Positions 1 through 12,913 are shown, counted from the stretch's first letter. The stretch: DNA of 64,000 nucleotides from Periplaneta americana (GCF_040183065.1 NC_091123.1:108350821-108414820); one strand, 5' to 3'. Notes: generated from the sequence alone by a model not told the origin. Program-made: numbers and translations.

Positions 1-870
1 TTGAAAAAAAAATGTAAATAATTTTTGTTATCTTAGAAATATTTTTTCTTATAGCGGAAGGACAATGCTTTACACATACTGATTTTCATTATTGTACAAG
101 ATACAGTAATGGAGGAAAAACATTTTGACTATTTCCAAAATTTTACTGCTGTAAGCTGTACCTAATCTCTTAAATAAAAGATTCCCTTGCCTGAATGGAA
201 CTCGAAACCAAAACGCTTGCGTGACAGACTGATAGTCTAGACCACGCAATCACTGCAGAGACTATTTATAGTACACACGTTTGTACATTTTTGTGCATAT
301 TTGGTGCTTCAGTATCATGTTAGCAATGAACTCAGAACAGGAAGGTCTGCCTAGCCCGGAGTTGTGAAAGAAGAATAAAGCAGCAATTTTGCATCGTTTG
401 TCATGTCTGCTGAGAAATCTACACAAGCGCCAGTGCACGTGGCGCACATGTTCATCCAGACAAATGTCATGACCTATGCGAAATGTTGTTTTGCGAAGTA
501 TGCTATCCTTTTTTTATGAAACCAAAATAGACATTTACGTTATTCTCTTCGTGTCTGATACACTCTGGTGACATTTATCAGGCAGTCAGGAGTTTATACG
601 AATATTTTTTGCAGTTAAAAATAGGTTCGGTTTTAGTAAGTATTCCTTCAGTGGAGGTCGTGCAGACCCACGTCAAGAATTACCACTGTATGCCTGTTAA
701 TTTTAAGGTTCAATTAAATACACTATTCAACAAATTTTTAACTTTTTTTCGATAATCCCGATCAAAATACCTGATCAAGGTGTAATTTGAGCTCCTGAAT
801 TAGGAAAAAGCATCCAAATTGCTCTATCGGATCGCATTTCTGAGTTGTTAGTATATTCCTCTAATATGTA
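1..870. other. AT-rich DNA without a recognisable gene
   Basis: No coding region, splice pattern or repeat family is recognised. A weak tRNA-like trace lies on the minus strand at about 186-256, where a TTCGAGTTCC-type B-box-like motif follows a GTGGTCTAGAC stretch; this may be the head of a decayed SINE. Confidence 0.4.
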
Positions 871-929
871 TTCATTCATTCATTCCATTCATTCATTCAT
901 TCATTCATGCATTCATTCATTCATTCATT
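871..929. repeat. (ATTC)n microsatellite
   Basis: Imperfect tandem ATTC repeat with two interruptions (a lost T and an inserted G). No gene context. Confidence 0.9.
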
Positions 930-1064
930 GTTCTGTCCAAGGGCAGCTTTCTTCAATCGTTCCTATTTTTTGCCTTCCTCTTTGCCTCCTCATATGATCT
1001 AAAGTCCAGTGCAAAAAGGGGGAAAGTCGTAAATTTGTGAAAAATGAGATGAATTTTTTATTTT

Positions 1065-1302
1065 AGTGGGCTATTTTACGACGTTTTATTAACATCTTAG
1101 GTTATTTAGCGTCTGAATGAGATGAAGGTAATAATGCCAGTGAACTGAGTCCGAGGTCCAGCACCGAAAGTTACCCAGCATTTGCTCATATTGGGTTGAG
1201 GGAAAACTCCGGAAAAAACCTCAACCAGGTAACTTGCCCCGACCGGGATTCGAACCTTGTTTCGCGGCCAGACGCGCTAACCGTTACTCCACAAGTGTGG
1301 AC
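1065..1302 (-). mobile_element. tRNA-derived SINE, family A
   Basis: Read on the minus strand, it starts with a tRNA-like head (GTGGAGTAACGGTTAGCGCG, then a GGTTCGAATCC B box). It continues through a GGTTGAGGTTTTTTCCGG core and ends in CGTAAAATA with an A/T-rich tail. It matches the copies at 34.2 and 37.1 kb almost base for base but lacks about 12 bp just upstream of the B box. Pol III promoter boxes are visible. I found no convincing target duplication. SINEs have no coding capacity and depend on a LINE reverse transcriptase. Confidence 0.9.
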
Positions 1303-2153
1303 TGGGTGTAATGTTCTTTTGTGATTTCGGAGTGAATTTTCCAGAAAAAACTTGACATATTTTTCGGATAGTTTACACACCTGCAAACTTCAGAACTTTG
1401 TATGATATATTGTGTTTACTTACTATGAACCTCTACCACTATCATTTGTTTTTATCCGTGTTAAAAATTAATTCAAAGACGTATTATCACAATAAAATAC
1501 TTTATTAGATAAAACTCGCAGTTGTTAACTCAATCAAAGTTACGTTACAACTGCTTGACTGAAAAGATAGGATATTCATCTACGGGTTGAAGAACTTAGC
1601 CTACATTCATCAGGGAATTTTGATCTTCGTAATTATTCATAGAACAATATAAAGTTTCTCTGCAGTGCTTGTGCTGCCGAGAATCCACTAGGCAGAGAAT
1701 TCAAGTATATTTGGTAGAGAATTCAAGTGGCAGTACTGGCCGCTACGCATATGATGGATGGGGGTGTGAGGCTGTCAAACCGGAATTAATGGAGAAGTGC
1801 CAACTTTCTACAAGGTTGTATTCTAGGGTTACTAGAACTAATAGAACTGCGGAGGGACTTTTTGATCGCACTATACAAGTCCTTACCAAAAGACAAAATT
1901 ATTTTTTCATTGACCAGTGGCGGTTATTGAGGCTAATTATCATGCAAAAAAGGTTTTTTATATTTCTTTTCATTCAGATAAAGCTAGTAACTCAAAAACA
2001 ATGTCCGATATATTCGAATTTAGCGCATACAAATCATGTAAGATCACATATTTTCGTTTAGGTTATAAAATGACTTGACTAGTGATATTAGTAAATAGTA
2101 CGAAGTTATATAAGGAAATAACTCCAGCTATTTTATATAACACAGAAAATTGG

Positions 2154-2207
<54 letters not shown>

Positions 2208-2400
2208 GAAGAGAAAATCACTGTATTATGAAATATGTGGACTACTGACAACGAGAACGGTGGCGTCCCAAGAAAATGTAGGTACTTAACCTCTGCAATT
2301 GTTCACACAAATGCCACTGGCATACGCCGGGATTTAAACTCTCGTGTTCGGGAATGGAAGACAAATCTAAAGATTAAAATCTGCATGTGTATGTGCACAG
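1303..2400. other. Anonymous AT-rich DNA with an (AAT)n tract
   Basis: Nothing recognisable except a pure (AAT)n microsatellite at about 2155-2207. The short open frames here have no conserved motif. Confidence 0.5.
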
Positions 2401-3841
2401 TATACATGGTGAACTGTAAGTAATGTCATTAATTTCAGGGAGTTTTTCTTGGAGATATTTCAACAAAAAAGCTTTATATAATTTTGCTCGTTTTTGCTTT
2501 CTTTACGAAATGAAAATTGTTTTATATGAAACATTTAATAGCATGTTTTGAGAAATCCATTGATTTAATTCCTAATATCCTCTGTCAATTTAAGAGAGTG
2601 TCCTTACAATGTGCAGAAATTTAATCCGAACAAATGTAACTTTTCGTTCTGCAAAACAATTTTTCAATGTTACATTTTTTCGGATCAAATTTCTGTACAA
2701 TTAGGGGACAAAAACTAAAATTATTTCAATTATTTATTATTAGACAATGGATGCGGGTTGACTTATCGTTGAATGTAGGTGCACATTACCTATATGTTAC
2801 ATTTTTTTCATTCAGACCATTGGCTCAACAGGTTTTAAACGTAAACAGACGGCGTCAACATGCTACTGTATCTCGTACAGTCAGAAGGAAAAGAAAAATA
2901 ACGTACTGTAGTAGTGTAGCACATACCTTGCAAGTTCAATCCTCGTTATCATTGATGCAATTACCAGCGTTACAGTAAACGACGATATATTCTCGTAAGT
3001 TGTCGAAGCTGAATCGTCTCGCTTAAACAGTTTTCGTATCGAGAGAATTTCTGAAGAAAAACTCTAAAATGGGGATTACTCAGTTTCTTTAGAGGAATAT
3101 TTGCACTGAGCATCTTGTTGCACGTGTCGTTTAGACCCGCAAAAATTAATGATGATGATGATAATGATGATGATGATGATGATGATGATGTAGATGGTTT
3201 CTCAGATTTCATTTCAACGCATTTCCTGTGCGATGTACTGTTGCAATGTTTCTCTATAGCCTGAGTTATTCTGGTTTTTATTTCAATTTTACATACATTA
3301 CACACGATATTGTCTTCGTTAATAGGCCTACATAAAATGTCACTCTCATACTTCTTAATTGCATTTCGTATCTCTAAGCGAATTTAACGTTTTTACTTCG
3401 ACATTATGAATTGTTTTGCACTACACTATTCAACTCGTACTAAATACTTGAGCAGGATAACACAACTGCACACATTTCGTTGCAATGTGGACCGGGGTTC
3501 ATTCGTTATGTACGTTGCTGTACTTGCCAGGTACACAAAAGACGAACGACGCGGCACGTGCCATATACTCCGATACGAAACAACTTCACTTTTCCTTAAG
3601 TCATCCCGCATCCACTGTCTATTTATTATCATAATACACTGCTCACTTAAACCGACTGAGCATATCGGGAATTCAATCAATAGCTTTCCAAAAACACGCA
3701 ATGAAATGTTCCATATAAAACAATTTTTTTCTCGAAGAGGAAGCAAAAACGAGCAAAATTTTATTAACCATTTTCTTGTTAAAATATCTCAAAGAATAAC
3801 CCTTTGACAGTAATGACATTACTTACGGTTCATCCTGTATA
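2401..3841. mobile_element. Foldback DNA element, TACAGG-type, long copy
   Basis: The ends are long inverted repeats: TATACATGGTGAACTGTAAG at the left and, read on the minus strand, TATACAGGATGAACCGTAAG at the right. Homology continues inward for about 250-350 bp per arm; for example GGATGCGGGTTGACTTA near 2752 pairs with the inverted GGATGCGGGATGACTTA near 3600. The same termini and sub-terminal sequence bound the shorter copy at 44133-44697. The central 0.8 kb (about 2766-3585) is absent from the short copy and holds no recognisable transposase. TA at the ends suggests a TA-targeting (Tc1/mariner-like) origin, which is inference. Confidence 0.75.
3148..3190. repeat. (GAT)n microsatellite
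   Basis: Tandem GAT with one interruption, inside the central part of the 2.4-3.8 kb foldback element. Confidence 0.9.
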
Positions 3842-4654
3842 AATGTCTATCTTCATTTAAGTATGATATTTCTATGAATTTATTAAGTCGTACTATTAAG
3901 CTATTCCAGCTTAAGCTTTGAATCATTCTTAATGCTTTATTTTGTGTTATATGTCAGGGTCTTAAATAAAGCAGGAGAGAGCAGTATGGACTAGGACTGG
4001 TAATACTACAGTTTATGTATTTGCACATTTCTTTTAAATCTTGCATGTTGGCTTCTTACATAAAGAAACTGAAGGTGGTGTTGGCACATAGAGTAGTAAC
4101 AGTGATCACGAATAATAATGAATCAAAGGAACGTGAATTAAAAGATTAGTTACAAATTGTTTATGTAATTTTTTACAATTGTTGCCGTTTTAAATAAGTC
4201 TTGAATACTACACAACGAGTACTTATATATTATGAAGTTCTAAAGCTGCAGGAAAGATATTACTTTTAAGACTTTTCCTCTTGGACGGATTATGCTAATA
4301 GCGTCTTTCATATTTCATGATCTCAGCAATCATTTATGGGCTCTGCTGAGACATCTCCTTTCTCTCAGTTTATAAGACCAATCATTTTTGTTTTTAATTT
4401 GAATTTTTCGTTCAAAGGATGTGCTATATTTAGTTCTCTTCTAATATTTACATTCCATATTGTGTGTATGTACATTGAGGTCAGACTAATTCCCTGACGT
4501 ATATAGACCTACATGTAAGTCCCTTAATCGTTCATACCCTAAGAGGTAGAGACGAAATGAATGTCAGTGACCTTCGCGTCTGAGATGGCCAGGATCTCTA
4601 ATTAGAACCGATGACAAGAACCCATGTAAAAACGTCACTTTCACCGATCCGTTT
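3842..4654. other. Anonymous AT-rich DNA
   Basis: No gene, RNA or repeat family recognised. The last ~100 bp may be a further degraded part of the LINE fragment that follows. Confidence 0.4.
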
Positions 4655-4890
4655 TAAACTACAAGAAGATTAGGAAACTAATTACAAGGTGGCTTGACGA
4701 CGTCGAAAGAGATCTTAAGACCCTTCAAGTAAACCAATGGAAAAGGAAAGTAGGCCTACAGGATAGGAGCCAGTAGAGGAGGATCATTGGGGCTGTCTTA
4801 TCCTAAAAGGCTGTTGAACCTAAGAAGAAGAAGGAGAAGAAGAAGAAGAAGAAGAAGAAGAAGAAGAAGGAGAAGAAGAAGAAGAAGATG
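4655..4890 (+). pseudogene. 3' end of a non-LTR retrotransposon (LINE) with (GAA)n tail
   Basis: A plus-strand frame reads RWLDDVERDLKTLQ followed by QWKRKVG. This is the extreme C-terminal RWxDDVExDL signature of the endonuclease-reverse transcriptase polyprotein of insect LINEs. It runs into stops and then a long (GAA)n tract at 4827-4887, which looks like the element's 3' simple-repeat tail. The rest of the reverse transcriptase is missing, so this is a 5'-truncated dead copy. The clade cannot be fixed from so short a piece. Confidence 0.65.
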
Positions 4891-6191
4891 AGGACCTTAC
4901 TCATAGCTTGTCAGGTCCGGAGATAATGCAGGCCGACACAGGCAACCCTAAAGGTATTCAGATAACACAGACCGATCCCCGAATTTCAGCATCCCAGCAC
5001 CCTGATGGCCCACAACCAGTCTGATCATCCCACGGATACTAGCAAGAGATGCTATAAGTGTCCTTGTTCAGCATTAGGAATAACTCTGACACCCCATCAG
5101 ATATCGCCCATCGAGTACCCCCGTACGATTAGGGGTACAGCTGTAAACGTTGTGGGAAGCAATAACAGACTGGATGTCTCCGCTTGGCATCAGCGAAGCA
5201 CGTATATCTTAACCTGAAACCATATTTTTGTTATATAAAAAGTAAAATGAAGTATGTAATGCTGAAACAGAAAAACTCGGAGAAAATCTCTTCGATCTCG
5301 TCTATCACAAATATCACTCTATTCGATGCGACGTCGGGAATTGAAGCCACGTTCACAGAATGATAAGGTCGAATTCAGGCACTGAACTAATTGGATGTTA
5401 CTCGTAACTTTCATCTGCCTTCCTATGTTTTATAAATTGTGATATTGTCATGACGTGATAGGTATATAGTTATTGCAATTCTTAATCTGTGATAGGTAAT
5501 TAATTATTTGCATTATAGGGTACTGGCACCTATGATGGGCACCCCTACAGTTCCATATGATTCGCAGTACTAATAGCATACATTCCCGTGCATAGGCTAT
5601 GTCCTCAGAGCGTGTGGGAAGCTTCAGTTTAAAATTAATTGTGCCCATTGCATGTTTATTGTCACTTAATATTAATTATGTTTTAATGTTCGTTTCTGTC
5701 CTAAATAGTGTTTCGAGGTTTTATTGTTTTCTGTATTGTGTTCAAAGCTTGACTTTTAACTCCGTTTAGTGTATCTCAGTACAGATAAATACAGTAGTTT
5801 TAATGAAGAAATAACGATTTATTGTGTCTTAATGACCCATACCCATCACTATGTACTAAAAATCGTGTGATGTACAGTTATGGACACAGTATTTCCATAA
5901 CTGTTTCTTATATTTTTATATATTACAACTTGTTTATCATACATAGACCTATTTGTAGATCTTGATGCGACGAATATAATATTTTAAAACGAATTTTTTA
6001 GAATATTTTATATAGTGATGATCACTGTGTCGATTACTAAATATTTGTAAGCGCCCATTATTAGTACAGTGTTATAAAACTGATAGCCATTGGTAACTAG
6101 TCTTTGACGTTTAGTCTATTATTTATCGTAGGTTACAGCCGAAATCGAACTCTGTAGTCCTATTTTTCTCTCGATCTCTAAACGCACAATA
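4891..6191. other. Unassigned DNA
   Basis: About 4890-5220 is less AT-rich than its surroundings and holds a 70-residue open frame (5005-5217) with no motif I recognise; it may be part of an old repeat. The rest is AT-rich with no feature. Confidence 0.4.
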
Positions 6192-6386
6192 TTGGAAATA
6201 TTAATTAAAATTAAAGATCAGTTGATATTATCAGTTGCACCAGTTCAGAATGTTCACAGAATTGAAACTTCTGCTACGAAGTTTGGGCTACCAAGATCAA
6301 TATTGAAACGGTACATTAAGGGGCAGGACAAATCTACAATTTTGCTACCACCTTTTAAGAATAATGCTTGGAACAGAAAAGTATAA
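6192..6386 (+). pseudogene. Possible Psq-type helix-turn-helix remnant
   Basis: The 64-residue frame contains a run ending ATKFGLPRSILKRYIKG (about residues 28-44). This resembles the Psq/CENP-B-like helix-turn-helix at the N-terminus of pogo-type transposases and of insect Psq-domain proteins. The frame closes soon after, and no downstream DDE catalytic region can be followed. It is most likely a fragment of a DNA-transposon transposase; a lone exon of a host Psq gene is possible but less likely in this setting. Confidence 0.35.
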
Positions 6387-6742
6387 GCTTTCCTCCAAAG
6401 TAATCCTATTAATTCAGACAAACAGCACAAGGTTGACGAAGGCAAATTCAAATGTGAACGAAGACAATCTAAAAAAAAAAACGGTTTGTAGAAACTGAAT
6501 CAGTCATAAAGGAGGAAAAACCTAACAAAGAAAGAATTTTTCAACAATACTAAATGAAGTTCTAAAGTCTTCCGTATGAGTTCTTAGCAACCTACCTTTT
6601 ATCCTGGAATTCCAACAACATTGGCTTTACAAAATCTTTAGAAAAAGAGTGCAATAGAATTAAAAATTCACAGATAAGAGTTTCTCAAGGACTTATTTAA
6701 GATAAGTCTTGTGATGGTAGGTGAGGATTTATGCCCTCACAA

Positions 6743-6859
6743 CTAGATGGCACTTTGTATATTGTTTTGTATGCATTTCCGCTAGATGGCGCTTTCCATA
6801 TTCTTTTCTGTGTATACTCGCCAGGTGGCATATTTGTTCTTGCTCTACCGGGTCCGAGA
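6743..6859 (+). repeat. Three 39-bp tandem units, each with a CTCF-like motif
   Basis: CTAGATGGCAC at 6743, CTAGATGGCGC at 6782 and CCAGGTGGCAT at 6821 start exactly 39 bp apart and head three degenerate tandem units. The middle unit, read from 6780 as CCGCTAGATGGCGC, fits the CTCF core consensus. The repeat is plain in the sequence; binding by an insect CTCF is inference. Confidence 0.6.
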
Positions 6860-6939
6860 TTAACTATCATAAGTTTAGTTTTCAGACGAGCGATCTGATT
6901 CGCCGACTTAAATGTGTAACGTATTTTTCTTGCTCTGGG

Positions 6940-7600
6940 TGGCGAGCTTTCTGATTGAGAGGAAGTTGATGACAGGACGCGGTGTTGGAGAGTCGACGAC
7001 AGCACGTAGAGTTGGAGAGTGGCATCTGAACAGTGAACTTCGAGTCTGGAGGCACCTACGCATGGAACGGGCGGTGTGTCCGCTCAGACTGGAGTTCGTG
7101 CATCGCTGAGTACACGAAAGCACTTGTATTCGTGAATACGAGAGTCTTCAGGTGGCTACGTACTGGAACGGATTTGTGTGTCCTGTTAGAGTGGAAACTT
7201 CTGGGAGTGAACCACTGCATTGGAAAGAAGGCAGTAGTCTTTGTGATTGGGAATCACATTTTCTACGGAGTGTCGCGCATACTGCATGTGTGCTGAGTAC
7301 GCGGCGTCGGGGACGCCCGGGCACGCTGGAATCATGCCGCAAAGTGGTGAACTGCTATTCAGGCTCGAGTGGTATATTTCATGTGTTGTGATAGTGCTTA
7401 TGACAGTGAGGTATGCCGGGTTGAAAGTACGATTACTCCCGTTAATGCGCAAAGACATGCGTGTCTGGGCGATAAGAACTCATTTACAGGCAGTACATGT
7501 TGGATTCTTATGGTGGAGTTATGCAGGAGAAGGATGGACATCTTCTCTAGTTGTAATGTTCGCTAGATTTTTGTCAAGACTCATTAGTCACCTCCTCATT
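6940..7600. other. GC-richer island, origin unknown
   Basis: This stretch is visibly richer in G+C and CpG than its flanks and keeps several overlapping open frames on both strands. None has a recognisable domain. Degenerate internal repetition is present: a ...GGAACGG...GTGTGTCC... phrase recurs about 100 bp apart near 7064 and 7163. It may be part of an old element such as a retrotransposon terminal region, or a promoter-like island; I cannot decide. Confidence 0.4.
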
Positions 7601-10600
7601 CATTTTATTGTAGTAATATGTATCATAGTTTTATCATTGTTAGTTTTAGTTTTTCATTTAGTATAATAAATTATCATTTAGTTGTTAATGATTTATTATT
7701 TGTTATTTGCTCGCTCCTATGTAACAATGACACAACTCGGAAATGCTTCATATAGAAGCACGATCCACGGACCTTTGAGGAATTGGGAACCTAGCAGAAT
7801 TAGAAAGTGTCTAGATTTAACTATTAGAGAGAGAAAGTATGTGTCAAGACGCTACAGTGGATATTAAGAGAGAGAAACGACAGTCACACGTTACAGTGGA
7901 AGTGGAAGTGAGATTAAATGTAGCTAAATGACGTCACAGTGGTATTAACTGATGTCACGTCACAATCTAAAAAAAATATCTAAAACGAAATGAAACCTCC
8001 ATAGAAACAGAAGATATGTTTCATAGCACAGGGAATGAAACTGATCAGTCATAAGCGATCGAAGAAATAGTTGAAAGAAATTTATGCAGTCAAAAGAAAT
8101 TGAAAAACTATAAAAAGCAAGTAACGAACATTATCAGAAAGAAGGGCGGGTGCTAATACAAGTATTCAACAAGATAATTTACTAAAAAGACACCAGAAAA
8201 AATTTCAACAAACGATGCCATTCTAACTTCATTGAAATCGAGAATTCTTTTCAATATTAGAAAGAAAAAAGAGAAGAATAAAGAAAGAAGGAAGAAAGAA
8301 AACGGAAAAGGGAGATTAATAATGGAGGGAAAAGATCTAAGCATAAAAGAATTGCTTAATCGACAAAACAAGTAAGCAGTAGAGGAGTAACGTGAGATCA
8401 GCACGATGTTCCCCCCTCAGCCGTTATAGCTGATTTACATAACCGAATTTCGCTACCTATTGTAACACTCTAAATTCATCACGATGCAAGTATACTTGTC
8501 AAAATTTAATGAGGAAATGTCTTCCGCAATGAGGACTCCAAGCAGGGCTAATTCCGTAATGCGAATAAAGGCATGACGCTACGGCGCGGGACATAGGATG
8601 TGAAAGAGAAGTAAAAAAAAAATAAAAATAAAGTATAGAAAATACTCGTTAAGATATAAATGAAACACACTTGGGTGCATGGCTTATGCTTATTCTGCGA
8701 ACAACAGAAGTGTTATTTACGACTCATGACAACTTTTGATTAACTCAATTTGGGCATCAATTACACAGAATCTATGTTTAGATGTTGGTACTTATGTTTC
8801 AGACAAATTTAACAGACTAATAACTAGGTTAACGACTTCATGTAGCAGACATAAACATACAAGTGTTGATGCCACAGCTGTTTTCCCTCGCTTTGCTCTA
8901 TAGTTACATTTATAATTGTCGTAGACTTCTTTTTCACGGAATTACGATTGATTTATATTAATTATTTTTCTGTCTTAGAGTACATGAGGGAAAAAACGTG
9001 ACCCTTACGTACATAAAATTGAAATTATAGTATATAACCTACCTTGCAATTAACTTCTTCGTCTTTCTTTAATTATTTAACCTTCTTTTACGGACTCACA
9101 ATCCAATATCGTGAAGGGGAGGGTATTTTTAGTTCAGCACTAGACTCTTACAATGCAGTCCTTCTTGACTGTGTGGTTAGCACGATGAAGAGCAACCGCG
9201 GAGACGTCACAGGACAAACATATAGACGCGGGACTAACATCCCATGGTATAGTGATAAATCTCCACCTATGCCGGGAATCGAACTACGACCGTTTGTTTG
9301 GGAAGTGTAAGCGTTATTCTCTAAGAAATGGCGGCCGACCTTTGTCATTATAAGGAGAATAAAATGGCTCAAGCTCAAGTAGAATCTTATTGGAACTTCA
9401 TTAAATGTCTGTCAAAAAGTATTAATGATAGGTGAAAGGTGATAACAGACATAACGCACACTTTCATCACTCACTTGGAATCATTATAATGAGTTTTGAT
9501 GTGAGCGAGAAATTTTCTGTACATTCTGCGTGAAATTTTGTTCTGGAAAATCGTTCTTTTAACATTCAGTAATTCTACGTAGACCATTCAGGTTTAACTT
9601 ATTGTTTTTCCGAAGAAAGCTGTGCTAAAGGTTTTTATCCCTCTCGACTGGGCCTCAACCCGCGGACTTTGGGTTTATGACAAGCATGGTATAGTGGGAT
9701 CCAGGGATTTTGGCAGATGGATTTTGTTAATCTGAACTCCAGAGCGAGTTATTCACTGCGGCGTCTCTATCACAAGCAATGGGTGGGACATAAGTGTAAA
9801 CATATCCAAGTAGACTCGATGGACAGTCACCACCAGAAACTATGCACATATATTAGCTAACTATAAAACTGCGTTAGTCTATGTATAATGTTTGCGTGCA
9901 TATGAAAAAGGATCAGTTCCCGACACACAGTTTTCGATATAATTTCAGTTGCTGTTGCATAATCTTTTCCTGTTACTATAAAGTATAAAGACAATCTATA
10001 TAATAAAAAAACTATTCTATAATCAACAGACAGACTGACTCATCACCTTAAATCCCTTTAAACCCTATGTCTAGCTTCTGTTAATCTTTAGTCAAAAGAT
10101 AAGACGGAGTTTTACGAAATATGAACATTAAGGAATGGAAAATTGGAGATAGTAATGATCAAAATAATTATACTGACTTATTTTTGAACCAGCTGACATG
10201 CAGTCTTTAAATTTGAAACAAAGTTCTCTTTATAACATTGAGTTAGACTACCTGTCTCTCAGAATTGTTTCCAAAACGTATAAGGAATGTAAAAAAAATC
10301 AACTTCATGTAGCTACCCTTTCAAAATACCTTTTGAGGGTTTTTTTTTTATCCCCTAACGGGACAGAGAGGGGAGAGAAAGTATTTGACGGTTTTAAAAA
10401 TTCACTTCAGTATTTGAACTAGCCGGCGTAGACACTTCAAATTAAAAATGAATGTTACTCCCTACAATTTTGGTTAAACATTCTTAGATTTTTTAAATAC
10501 CATCTCCAAAGGTACTGGTGAAAAGACAGAAGAGAATGAACAATCTCATGTCATCCGATCTCGACATCTGGGGATCTTTGGGATCACAGAATACGAATAT

Positions 10601-12229
10601 GGTACTATTTTGTCCGAATTTATCCCTGAAGTGGTGGAGTGGGACAAAAATGGGTGAGAAATTAAATTTGATATTACAGGGGTTTTCGAGACGAAAATTA
10701 CGAATAATAAAATTTATGCGAATTCAATATGACAGATTCAGTACTATGAATTATATTTTAAGAAAACTAAACATCTGGTAGCGCAGACAGACAAGAACAT
10801 AGTTAACACATGCATTTTTAAAGGAATATGTAAAATCTTTCGACAATATAAATTTAGTAAAATCCAAAAATTTAATTTCTACATATCCTGAATGAATTTT
10901 GTGCAGGAATTTGGTATAGTCATCAGCCAATACTTATAGATTAATTAACATATTTTTAGAATCCATAAAAGATTTATTGTGAGTGGTAATTATATTTATC
11001 AATTGGTGCAATTCGTGCAGGAAAATTAGTTTCCCCGATATTTTCTTACGATTTTGAATATTTTTAAATGCTTTCTTCTCACAATACTTTTGAGGAAAGT
11101 TCATTCAATAAAAAGAAAAAAATAATAATTTCCTCCATTTCCTTAGGTGTACAATGCCTTCTTAACCGAAAATTGTCCCGTTCTTCTAAGGCACAAATGA
11201 ATATTGATATTTACCTTCACAATCAGTGTATATATTAGTTCAGCTGCATAAACATCTGCAGATAAAATAATAAATCATCTTCTACAAAAAAATGTGATTC
11301 TTTTTACCAAAGATTGCCAAAGTTTCACCCATCACTTTTCTTGTGGTGCTGAAGTTTACGAGGCTAAAAACGAAAAGGATAAAGATGGTGAAAAAGTTAC
11401 ACATTTTTTGCGTTCCGTAGTTTGGAGAAGTCTTAAGAAATAAGAATTTAAATCTAGGCCTACTAATGGCGGATGCGACAAGTGTAGGAATTACCACGGT
11501 AAAAGAATCATCCAACAAGCTCGACAATACTATCAGACTCAGACTAAACAACACAAGAATCGAATCGACAACTTTTCTAGTGACTTATTGCTCAGAGACC
11601 GCCTCATTGTCTAAGCATTACCATTTCTTGTAAACACATGCTACTTATGAATTAATTCATTAATTTAAGTTTTTATATTCATCTGTTTCCCTTAAACCTT
11701 TGGAACATGAGGTTTCTTGCTTGGTTTATCGAATTACGTATTTTCTTATTCAGCATGCCTCTTCTTTCGGTTATTTATCGCTCTTCAAATCGAACCCTGT
11801 CGCTTATGCAACTCATTCTCGTACTTCATGAATGCTTGTTGTTAATGAAGACAATTCGACACAATTCATTTCTATTTTTCGCCTGTCGCCTCATGAAGTA
11901 GGCCTAATAAACATTTGCAGTAATTTCTTGGTTCTGATCATGCAATGTTTTTTTCCTTTTAATTTAGGAAATGTAGGAGACAAACGAAAGTCATTCACGG
12001 CACTTCTAAGAATCGGACTGTCTTGTGATGTGTTTATTAATAATGACTATAGGAGGAGAGTGTGAAGATATAAACAACGACAGACAGTGTTATCGCAACT
12101 CATTCATGCAGTTCACACAAGACAACATTGGCTCGCCTACTGGAAATGTCATCGAGGTTATCTGCCAAAATCGCTTCCGCCGACTGTAACTAGGTACTAA
12201 GACAATCGGGGACGATTTTTTCTCTCTCT
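7601..12229. other. Long anonymous interval
   Basis: AT-rich DNA with no protein domain, no RNA gene and no clear repeat boundary. A CRE-like TGACGTCA sits at about 7929. A SINE-head-like minus-strand trace (GGGAATCGAACTACGACC) lies near 9272. Short open frames at 10198-10422, 10518-10781 and 11282-11554 show no conserved motif. Confidence 0.45.
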
Positions 12230-12821
12230 ATGAGGCCGGGATGGGAACATCCCTGTGCATCGAGACCTGAGGTCTTGTGCGCTCCTGGTATGAGTTGCAA
12301 GCCCACCGACCGCACCTACGCCGAACCGACCTAACCGCTAACACCCTGACGACCAGTTCCGTCATCCTTCGAAATCCGTGTACTATTCCACCCCAACAGC
12401 ATCCCCACATTCCCACTCAAACAGTCTGAGGTTTAAGCCCCCTCTCCCGTCTCCTCAACTGTCGGAGGTGTAAGCCCCCTCTCCCGTCAGGAGGGGAGTG
12501 GGTTCCGCTGCTGGTCACCAGCTACCATGCTTGACATATCCACGGAGGCCGGCCGAGAGAGTCAGCAGCTTCGGAGGGCCGCCGCAGGCGCGATCTGAAA
12601 ACCAAGTGAGACAACCAAAATGATAAGAAAAGGATGATGAGGGAGGAAAGGAAGTGGTGACAATGAATGGGGTTCCATACGCCTGATAAAGTTATCTGAT
12701 ATTCATCCATAGGAATGAGGAAAAAACCCCCCAACCAAGGCAACTCGTTCTAAGCGGGGAATCGAACCCCGGCCCGCTGCGTTCGGGAGCGAAGACCTAG
12801 CACGAGACCACAGCGGTGGAC
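12230..12821 (-). mobile_element. GC-rich tRNA-headed repeat (SINE family D, provisional)
   Basis: Read on the minus strand, it begins GTCCACCGCTGTGGTCTCGT and has a GGGGTTCGATTCCCC B box about 60 bp in. It goes on through a T-rich core to about 12600. The GC-rich, CpG-rich part to 12230 may belong to the same element or to a neighbour. Inside it the phrase TAAGCCCCCTCTCCCGTC occurs twice in tandem (near 12434 and 12471). Fragments of the same core (GGTTCCATACGC...GATAA) occur near 31.7 kb, supporting a dispersed family. No target duplication found. Confidence 0.6.
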
Positions 12822-12913
12822 ACCGAGGACGATTAGTCTTGTCTTATCTCGCGTTATGTTGTGTTAAGCAGTATTCATGAGCCATATTATTTCATCACCA
12901 AGTACTCTTGCTA

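Noticed and set aside
2063-2251. Poly-Ile frame (and similar at 51927-52109, 59950-60258)
   Set aside because: Translation of (AAT)n or (ATT)n microsatellites.
5005-5217. 70-residue open frame as a host gene
   Set aside because: No recognised motif, no splice context, and adjacency to LINE debris.
6710-7730. Solo LTR of a retrotransposon (TGTGATGG ... ATGTAACA)
   Set aside because: No flanking duplication, no primer-binding site and no second LTR could be found.
10518-10781. 87-residue open frame
   Set aside because: No domain, composition like the surrounding AT-rich DNA.
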